Below, piece by piece: positions 5,779-11,875 of a stretch of DNA of 11,875 nucleotides. Numbering within the stretch: the stretch's first letter is position 1; every line of letters begins with the position of its first letter. Both the position numbers and the translations under genes were made by a program. Source of the DNA: Opitutia bacterium (lineage in GTDB: Bacteria > Verrucomicrobiota > Verrucomicrobiia > Opitutales > UBA953); assembly GCA_021204635.1 (NCBI GenBank), contig JAJPZB010000099.1, positions 1 through 11,875 of the forward strand, given 5' to 3'. The notes under the pieces are model-generated. The model was not told the origin of the DNA. It saw nothing but the letters and a program-made list of their open reading frames with translations, and made no database searches.

Positions 5779-6939
5779 ATGAATAAGAGGAAACTTCTTT
5801 GTCTTTTATCCGTAATTTTTGTTCTTGCCGGCGGCACATTTGTCCGCGCCGCCGCGCCTGCCGCGAATGCACGGCTTGAACTTGTTGCCGCCGGAAGAGT
5901 TGGCGAGGCGGAGAACATCAGCACTCGCCGCTACCCGGGCCGCGTCGTTTCGCCGGCGTCTATTGCGGTCACTGCACGCGTTTCCGGCGATTTGCTCGAA
6001 ATCGGGTTCAAAGAAGGCGATTTTGTGAAAAAGGGTCAGCTCCTTTATCGGCTTGACGACATTCGCTATGTGGCGGCGAAGCGTAGCGCCGAGGCGAAAA
6101 TTGCCGAATACAAAGCGCGCGTCGCATATTCCAAGGCAAATTTTGACCGCACGAGAGAGCTTTTTGAAAAAGACGTTTCGACGCAGGACGAGCTCGAGAG
6201 CGCGCGCAGCGAATATGAGGCGTATCAGGCGACGTTGGCGGCGGCGGAAGCCGATTTGATTGTCGCGGACGACGATTTGAAAAACACGCGGATCGTGGCG
6301 CCGGCGGACGGGCGAATTGGCGTCAACGCCGTGCCGGTCGGGAGCTATGTCACGCCGTCGTCGGGGACGCTGTCAACGGTCGTTCAGATGGACCCCGTGC
6401 GCGTGCGTTTTTCCCTCAGCAATCGCGATTTTCTCACGCTTTTTGGCGACGAACAAACGCTGCGCGACCGCAGCACGATAAAGCTCCTTCTCGCGAACGG
6501 CACCGAATACGGCGAGGTGGGGAAGCTTGATTTTATCGACAACACGACAAACGAGCAGACGGATACGCTGCAAATTTACGTGGTGTTCCCGAATGAGCGC
6601 CACCGGCTTTCGCCGGGCAGCACGATTTCCGTTTTGCTCGGCAGGACGGAAGGCACGAAGCTGCCGGTCGTTTTGCCGTCTGCCGTGATGTATGATTCGG
6701 ACGGGACTTACGTCTATGTGCTCGACGAAAACAACGTGGTTTCCCGCCGCGACATCGAGCTCGCGCAGGCGACGCAGGATTTGCAATTCGTGAAAAGCGG
6801 CCTCGAGGTCGGCGAGCGCATAATCATCGACGGGACGCACAAGGCGATTCCCGGCAAGCCCGTGAACGTCGTCGAAGACAAAGAGACCGACGCCGATGCC
6901 GCAAGCGACGGTGCCTCAGACGCCGGCAAGACAAACTGA
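5779..6939 (+). CDS. RND efflux periplasmic adaptor (membrane fusion protein, AcrA/MexA type)
   Basis: This 386-residue protein links the inner-membrane pump to the outer-membrane channel. A signal peptide covers about residues 1-25: KRK, then a hydrophobic run, then RAAAP, compatible with signal peptidase I. No lipobox Cys is seen, unlike AcrA, so it is probably soluble in the periplasm. A lipoyl half-domain follows (about 60-95, VSGDLLEIGFKEGDFVKKGQ), then an Ala/Glu-rich coiled-coil hairpin (about 98-170), the second lipoyl half (TRIVAPADGRIG), a beta-barrel region beginning at MDPVRVRFSLSNRD, and a membrane-proximal domain near VVLPSAVMYDSDGTYVYV. The C-terminus is acidic and low-complexity. 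No strong Shine-Dalgarno sequence precedes ATG 5779. It lies 23 bp after marR and 85 bp before the RND gene, so one operon is likely. Confidence 0.93.
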   Translation: MNKRKLLCLLSVIFVLAGGTFVRAAAPAANARLELVAAGRVGEAENISTRRYPGRVVSPASIAVTARVSGDLLEIGFKEGDFVKKGQLLYRLDDIRYVAAKRSAEAKIAEYKARVAYSKANFDRTRELFEKDVSTQDELESARSEYEAYQATLAAAEADLIVADDDLKNTRIVAPADGRIGVNAVPVGSYVTPSSGTLSTVVQMDPVRVRFSLSNRDFLTLFGDEQTLRDRSTIKLLLANGTEYGEVGKLDFIDNTTNEQTDTLQIYVVFPNERHRLSPGSTISVLLGRTEGTKLPVVLPSAVMYDSDGTYVYVLDENNVVSRRDIELAQATQDLQFVKSGLEVGERIIIDGTHKAIPGKPVNVVEDKETDADAASDGASDAGKTN

Positions 6940-7024
6940 ATTTGCCGCGAGAATGCGCGCTTTTGCCTCTGATTTCCGGCGTTTCCGAATCTGAAAAATT
7001 TCCCCTCCAAGATTTCCCCGAACA

Positions 7025-10000
7025 ATGTTTTCCAAAATTTTTATTGAGCGCCCCCGCTTGGCGGCGGTGGTCAGTTTGGTAATTTTTCTTGCCGGACTGA
7101 TTTGCCTGAATCGGCTTCCCGTCGAGGAATATCCCGAAATTGCGCCGCCGAGCATCCGCGTTTCCGCGACATACACCGGCGCGAGTGCGGAGACGGTGCG
7201 CGACGTAGTCGCAACCTTGCTCGATTCGGAAATCAACGGCGTGGAAGACATGCTGTACTTCTCCTCCACGTGCAGCAACAGCGGCGAATATTCCTGCAGC
7301 ATTTCGTTTAAAACCGGCGTGAACGACGACATCGCGATGGTCAACGTGCAAAACGCGATCAAGCGAGCTGAATCGAAGTTGCCGTCAGAGGTGCAGAGCA
7401 CCGGCGTCCAGGTGATGAAGCGAAGCAACGACATTCTCGCGATGTTCGCGTTCACGACGGACGGGACGTCGATGTCCACAATGGAACTGAGCAACTACGT
7501 TTCATCGACGGTCGCCGACGCGGTCTCGCGCGTTGACGGCGTTTCGACGGTTGACGCGATGGGCGGCGACGTTTACTCGATGAGAATTTGGCTCGACCCC
7601 GTCAGGCTCGCGGGTCTCGGGCTTTCGACAGACGATATTTCCGCTGCTGTCAAGTCGCAAAATGTGCAGGCGGCAGCCGGCGCGCTCGGAGACGAGCAGG
7701 GCAACAACTTTCTGCAATTCAAGATCAACGTTCACGGGCGCTTGGTCACGCCGGAGGAATTTGAAAACATCATCATCAGAACCGGCGACGACGGAAGCCT
7801 GCTGCGCCTGAAAGACGTTGCCCGCGTCGAACTCGGCTCGAAAACGTATTCGGGGCGCGGAAATTTCAACGGCAAGGAATCTGTCGGCCTCGGCGTTTTT
7901 CGCAACAGCGATTCCAACGCGCTGGATACGGTTACCCGCGTTCGGGAGGTTTTGGACGACATGTCGAAGCGCTTTCCCGCAGGCGTGACCTACGACATTG
8001 CCTACGACCCGACGCAGTTCATCGTCGTTTCAATTAGAGAAATCGTCGAGACAATCGTCATTGCGCTGCTGCTCGTCGTCTTTGTCACATACATTTTCTT
8101 GCAGGATTGGCGGGCGACGCTCGTGCCTGCGATCGCGATTCCCGTCTCTCTCGTCGGCACGTTCACGTTCATGTTCATCATGGATTACAGCATCAACGTG
8201 CTGACGATGTTCGGGCTGATTTTGGTAATCGGCTCGCTCGTTGATGACGCCATTGTCGTCGTGGAAAACTGCCAGGCGTTGATGGTGCGCGAAAAGCTTC
8301 CCGCGAAAGAGGCGGCGCTGAAAAGCATGCAACAAATCACGGGCGCGATTATCGCGACGACGCTCGTCACGATCGCGTGCTATGTGCCGCTCGCGTTCTA
8401 CGGCGGCATGGTCGGGCGCATTTACATGCAGTTCTCCGTGACGATGTGCATCGCGCTGATGATTTCCACCGTCGTCGCGATGACGCTCAGCCCGACGCTT
8501 TGCTCGCTGATTTTGCGCCCGCCGCGCGAAAAATCTCCGGCGATTTTCAAGCCGTTTAACCTGCTTCTTTCCGGCGCAAAAAAGGTCTATCTCTTCTTTG
8601 TGTTGCGGCTTGTCCGCCGCGCGGCGCTGACGATTGGGTTCATGGTTCTCTTCGGCTTCGGAATATGGTTTTTCTCGGGAAGAATCCCGGGCTCGTTCTT
8701 GCCGGAAGAAGACAAGGGCTCTGTCACGATGAACGTCGAACTCGCGCCGGGCGCGACAATTACGCGCACGGAAGCCGCTCTCGAAAAAATTCGCGACCGC
8801 ATAATGAAAGTCCCCGGCGTGCGCGCGGTGAACACGATTCCGGGGCGAAGCCAAATGAGCTCCAACGGCGAGCAAGTCGCGATGGGCTTCGTGCGGCTCG
8901 ACGATTGGGACGAGCGCAAATCGGCAGACAAGCAACTTTCCGCGATTATCGCCAAACTGCAAGAGGTGACGTCCGACATTCCCGAGGCTCGAATCATTTT
9001 CTTCACACCGCCGGCGATAATGGGATTGGGTGCTGTCGGAGGCGTTTCCGCCGTGCTTTGCGGCGAGGGCGACATTGACCCCGCCGAACTCTCGGTCGTG
9101 ACGCGCGACATCGTCGCCGAACTGAACGCGCTCCCGCAGGTGCGCCGCGCAAGCACTTCGTACAACGCCGACACCGCGCAACTTTTTCTCGACATCGACC
9201 GCGAAAAAACCGAATCGCTCGGCGTTTCCGTGAACTCGATTTTCACGACTTTGCAGAGCGCGCTCGCCTCGTTTTACATCAACGACTTCAACTACGCAGG
9301 CGATTCGTTCTATGTCAAAATGCAGTCCGACCGCGGGTTCCGCGTCACGCTTGACGACGTGCGCGGGCTACTCATTCAAAATTCGGCGGGCGACATGGTG
9401 CCGCTCACCGCTGTCGCGCGCCTGCGCTACATCGTGGGGCCGACGGAAATTCAGCGTTTCAACAAACTGACGTCGGCAGATGTTTCCGTGCAGGTTGCCG
9501 ACGGCTACACGAGCGGCGAGGTTATGAGCTTGCTCGAAAACATGAAACTTCCGAAGGGCTACCACTTCGAGTGGAAGGGACAAAGCTATCAGGAGCGGCA
9601 AAATCAGGGGCAAATCGTGCTGATAATGGGCCTGGCGATGCTCTTCGCATATTTGTTCCTTGTCGCGCAATACGAGAGTTGGACGATTCCGATTCCGGTC
9701 ATGCTCACGGTCTCGATTCCGACGCTCGGCGCGCTCGTCGGGCTCTACGTTTGGGGGTTCCCGCTCAGTATTTACGCACAACTCGGGCTCGTCATGCTGA
9801 TTGGGCTCTCGGCGAAAAACGCGATTTTGATGATTGAATTTTCCAAGCAATCGCGTGAATCGGGGGCGACGATCATGGAGGCGGCTCTGCTTGGCGCGTC
9901 GTTGCGCTTCCGCGCGGTTTTGATGACGGCGTGGTCGTTCCTCTTCGGCGTGTTCCCGCTCGTTATCGCGACGGGCGCGGGCGCGGGTTCGCGGCGCGCA

Positions 10001-10246
10001 ATCGGCGTGACGACGTTCAGCGGCATGCTCATCGCGACGCTCGTCGGCATAATGTTTGCTCCGGCGCTCTACTCCTTGTTACAGCGCATTCGCGAGACGT
10101 TCAAGAGATTGCTTGGCATAGACGACAAACGAACTCCGCCGCCGCGAGATCCGAGCGTCGATAAAGATCCGGCAAAGCTCCTCGCTCTCGCCGAGCGTGG
10201 TAGGGTCGAGGAAACTTCCGCCCCCGCAGAGACCTCGGAAAAATAA
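7025..10246 (+). CDS. RND multidrug efflux transporter (AcrB/MexB, HAE-1 type)
   Basis: This proton-driven inner-membrane pump takes substrates from the periplasm or outer leaflet and passes them to a TolC channel. At 1073 residues it has the usual HAE-1 length. The N-terminus FSKIFIERP precedes TM1. Two large periplasmic loops flank TM2-6 and TM8-12. The proton-relay pair Asp407-Asp408 (GSLVDDAIVVVEN) sits at the same numbers as in AcrB, and Lys931 (GLSAKNAILMIEF) corresponds to AcrB Lys940. The TM10-11 region keeps RFRAVLMT and the Gly-rich TGAGAGSRRA. GSFLPEEDKG marks the start of the second half. A 40-residue charged C-terminal tail follows TM12. Cys83 and Cys91 in the first porter region are unusual. 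Substrates cannot be deduced. A metal-exporting HME type is unlikely given the HAE-like motifs. ATG 7025 has no obvious ribosome binding site. Confidence 0.96.
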   Translation: MFSKIFIERPRLAAVVSLVIFLAGLICLNRLPVEEYPEIAPPSIRVSATYTGASAETVRDVVATLLDSEINGVEDMLYFSSTCSNSGEYSCSISFKTGVNDDIAMVNVQNAIKRAESKLPSEVQSTGVQVMKRSNDILAMFAFTTDGTSMSTMELSNYVSSTVADAVSRVDGVSTVDAMGGDVYSMRIWLDPVRLAGLGLSTDDISAAVKSQNVQAAAGALGDEQGNNFLQFKINVHGRLVTPEEFENIIIRTGDDGSLLRLKDVARVELGSKTYSGRGNFNGKESVGLGVFRNSDSNALDTVTRVREVLDDMSKRFPAGVTYDIAYDPTQFIVVSIREIVETIVIALLLVVFVTYIFLQDWRATLVPAIAIPVSLVGTFTFMFIMDYSINVLTMFGLILVIGSLVDDAIVVVENCQALMVREKLPAKEAALKSMQQITGAIIATTLVTIACYVPLAFYGGMVGRIYMQFSVTMCIALMISTVVAMTLSPTLCSLILRPPREKSPAIFKPFNLLLSGAKKVYLFFVLRLVRRAALTIGFMVLFGFGIWFFSGRIPGSFLPEEDKGSVTMNVELAPGATITRTEAALEKIRDRIMKVPGVRAVNTIPGRSQMSSNGEQVAMGFVRLDDWDERKSADKQLSAIIAKLQEVTSDIPEARIIFFTPPAIMGLGAVGGVSAVLCGEGDIDPAELSVVTRDIVAELNALPQVRRASTSYNADTAQLFLDIDREKTESLGVSVNSIFTTLQSALASFYINDFNYAGDSFYVKMQSDRGFRVTLDDVRGLLIQNSAGDMVPLTAVARLRYIVGPTEIQRFNKLTSADVSVQVADGYTSGEVMSLLENMKLPKGYHFEWKGQSYQERQNQGQIVLIMGLAMLFAYLFLVAQYESWTIPIPVMLTVSIPTLGALVGLYVWGFPLSIYAQLGLVMLIGLSAKNAILMIEFSKQSRESGATIMEAALLGASLRFRAVLMTAWSFLFGVFPLVIATGAGAGSRRAIGVTTFSGMLIATLVGIMFAPALYSLLQRIRETFKRLLGIDDKRTPPPRDPSVDKDPAKLLALAERGRVEETSAPAETSEK

Positions 10247-10253
10247 CAATCGT

Positions 10254-10257
10254 AGGA
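10254..10257 (+). promoter_or_regulatory. Ribosome binding site favouring a GTG start for the TolC-type gene
   Basis: AGGA lies 10 nt before GTG 10268 but 25 nt before ATG 10283. It therefore supports the GTG, though both starts keep the signal sequence intact. Confidence 0.45.
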
Positions 10258-10267
10258 AATCAAAGCA

Positions 10268-11710
10268 GTGAAAATCTCCACCATGAAAAAAGAACTTCAC
10301 CCGCTATTTCGTCGAGCCCGCCGGCGCTCCCGCACCTCGGAGGCGCTGTTCCTCGCCGCCGCGATTTTCTGCGCATTTTCCGCCTCGGGCTGCGAAACGG
10401 TGCACGAGGCTCGCGAAGCCCAAAAGGGCGAAGACCTGCCACGTGGCGAGCGCTCCGCGCGCTTCGAAGAATATGGATTCCAGCCGGGCACGCAGTTGGA
10501 TCTCACCGATCTCGAAGCGATCGCGCTCGACGCCAATCCCGCAATTTATCAGGCACGCCAGGCGGTCATCTCCGCGCAACTCGCCGTGAAAGACGTCAAG
10601 GCGGACTATCTGCCGACGCTCGACGCCGAAGGAAGCTACACGCACTCGACGGACAACACGACAAAGCACGGGCAGAGTTTCCACGGCTACAACAGGTCAA
10701 AGTTCGGGCTTTCGCTCGACTTGCTGCTGTTTGATTTCGGCAAGACAGACGCCAGCGTGCAAAAGGCGATCGAGGAATTGATTTCGGCGGAAAAAACTCT
10801 TGTCGCCGAGGAAAATCGCGTTCGCTACGAGGTCCGCAATGCGTATTTTGAAGTTCGCCGCGCCGTTGAACTGAACACTGTCGCGGAGCAATCTGTCGCG
10901 CAATATCGCGAACACCTCGGGCAAATGCGCGCGAAATACGAGGTCGGCTCCGGAACGAAATACGATTGCACCTACGCGGAAGTCGATTATCACCGCGCCG
11001 TTTTGGATCAAATTCAAAAAAGCAACAATATTTCGACGACGCGAGCCCAGCTGAATCTCGCCCTCGGCTTGGAAGAAAACGCAGAATACGAGCTCGGCAA
11101 CCACAGCGAGACGGACATCGTCGAGGTCTCCGCCAACTCCGAAAATCTCATGAAAATCGCGGAGGAGAACGAGCCCGGATATCTCGCGCTTCTCGCCGAG
11201 GAAAGGGCGGCATCGGCGTACGTCGATCGCACGGTGGCGGATTTGTATCCGACGCTGGGGCTCAATTTTTCTGCGACGCTCGAAGGCGACGATCTCGATT
11301 TGCCCAAGATTTGGAACGTGCTCGGCGCGGGCTCGATTACGGAAAACGTGTTCAACGGCGGGCGAAATATGCGCGCAATCGAAGACGCCGTTGCGAAACT
11401 CCGCACCGCGAGAAGCACGGTGGCGGCATATCGGCAAAGCCTCTACGAGAAAATCTCGGTGGCGGTGCTGACGCTGACGAGCGCGAAAAAGCAATACGAG
11501 GTCGCAACCCTCGCGGCGCGCGCGGCGCAGGAAAATTTCGACATTGTCTCGGAAAAATTCAGCGTGGGGAAGGCTTCGTCGCTTGACCGCACCGACGCTC
11601 AGGTGTCGCTCACCGAGGCTCGGGCAGAAGTCGTTTCCTCCGAGTATGATTACTATGAGGCAATCGCAGAAATACGCTACCTCGTAGGCACCGACGATTC
11701 CTTGCAGTAA
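10268..11710 (+). CDS. TolC-type outer-membrane efflux lipoprotein
   Basis: This 480-residue protein forms the trimeric outer-membrane channel of the pump. A basic N-region is followed by a hydrophobic segment ending in SASGC, a lipobox-like site with Cys42 as the probable acylated residue. Two OEP repeats follow. The first begins at LDLTDLEAIALDANP, with the long helix AIYQARQAVISAQLAVKDVK. The second begins near LMKIAEENEPGYLALLAEE. Each has a strand pair near YLPTLDAEGSYTH and YPTLGLNFSATLE. The first-repeat strand leads to the family motif LDLLLFDFGKT, and the second to the matching VFNGGRN. Long Ala/Glu-rich coiled coils make up the rest. GTG 10268 is chosen because AGGA (10254-10257) lies 10 nt upstream. 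ATG 10283 is the alternative and would remove five residues. It begins 21 bp after the RND stop, which completes the operon. Confidence 0.92.
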   Translation: MKISTMKKELHPLFRRARRRSRTSEALFLAAAIFCAFSASGCETVHEAREAQKGEDLPRGERSARFEEYGFQPGTQLDLTDLEAIALDANPAIYQARQAVISAQLAVKDVKADYLPTLDAEGSYTHSTDNTTKHGQSFHGYNRSKFGLSLDLLLFDFGKTDASVQKAIEELISAEKTLVAEENRVRYEVRNAYFEVRRAVELNTVAEQSVAQYREHLGQMRAKYEVGSGTKYDCTYAEVDYHRAVLDQIQKSNNISTTRAQLNLALGLEENAEYELGNHSETDIVEVSANSENLMKIAEENEPGYLALLAEERAASAYVDRTVADLYPTLGLNFSATLEGDDLDLPKIWNVLGAGSITENVFNGGRNMRAIEDAVAKLRTARSTVAAYRQSLYEKISVAVLTLTSAKKQYEVATLAARAAQENFDIVSEKFSVGKASSLDRTDAQVSLTEARAEVVSSEYDYYEAIAEIRYLVGTDDSLQ

Positions 11711-11724
11711 CCACGCCCCCCGCT

Positions 11725-11810
11725 GGGTTGGTGGTGAGATCTGGGTTGGTGGTGGCGGCAGGGTTGGTGGTGAGGTTTGGGTTGGTGGTGGCGAGTTGGT
11801 GGTGGAGAGT
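11725..11810. repeat. 18-bp tandem repeat array after the TolC-type gene
   Basis: Units start at 11725, 11743, 11761 and 11779, three exact periods of 18 bp, and a shorter unit starts at 11795. Each has the invariant core GGGTTGGTGGTG, and six variable bases follow: agatct, gcggca, aggttt, then a shortened gcga. The last unit begins GTTGGTGGTGG. It is the cleanest copy of the family in the window. The rest, 11811-11875, is G-rich with one more partial unit (11851-11860) and runs off the end. No terminator hairpin is visible after the operon. Confidence 0.9.
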
Positions 11811-11875
11811 TTAGGGTATAGGTATTTCGTAGGGGTAGGGGTGAGAAATGTGTTGGTGGCGAGATTGGGGGTGGG

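Noticed and set aside
8030..9181. Long minus-strand frame opposite the RND gene
   Set aside because: It has an Arg/His-rich shadow composition, while the + strand encodes a full-length transporter with all key residues.

Overview
The window reads as chromosomal DNA of a GC-rich, double-membraned (Gram-negative) bacterium. It encodes a complete tripartite RND efflux pump with an outer-membrane TolC-type lipoprotein, which needs two membranes. No rRNA, tRNA or phylogenetic marker is present. The small C_GCAxxG_C_C-type protein is a family I associate mainly with anaerobes. A PVC-type or other anaerobic gut lineage is only a guess. All recognisable genes lie on the + strand, and several starts lack a clear Shine-Dalgarno sequence.

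Layout. (1) folC (164-1465) encodes the folate-pathway ligase. (2) The spacer 1466-1821 holds no gene. It carries degenerate GGGTTGGTGGTG / CACCACCAACCC repeats, a long imperfect hairpin and one copy of a structured element built on a 21-bp near-perfect palindrome. (3) A metal-efflux group follows: a CsoR-type repressor (1822-2109) with the full Cys-His-Cys copper signature, and 27 bp later a heavy-metal P1B-ATPase (2137-4308) with a Cys/His-rich N-terminus. After a possible terminator hairpin comes a small Cys-rich protein (4397-4735). (4) The spacer 4736-5311 again holds no gene. It has G-rich repeats, a second, inverted copy of the palindromic element, and about ten C-rich repeats that run up to the promoter of the next gene. 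(5) A MarR regulator (5312-5755) heads a compact efflux operon: periplasmic adaptor (5779-6939), RND transporter (7025-10246) and TolC-type lipoprotein (10268-11710). (6) From 11711 to the end there is another array of the same repeat, with a clear 18-bp period.

How the genes work together. CsoR probably represses itself and the ATPase until Cu(I), or a related ion, binds; a C-tract site just before the csoR start is the likely operator. MarR probably represses its own pump operon through an 18-bp inverted repeat that overlaps the -10 region. The adaptor, RND pump and TolC protein would form one envelope-spanning drug or toxicant exporter.

The genes belong to known families. The least explained part is the intergenic repeat system: an 18-19-bp array whose G-rich strand could form two-tier G-quadruplexes, a two-hairpin element present in two inverted copies, and a 20-bp piece of the repeat that also lies in frame inside the metal-binding tail of the ATPase.
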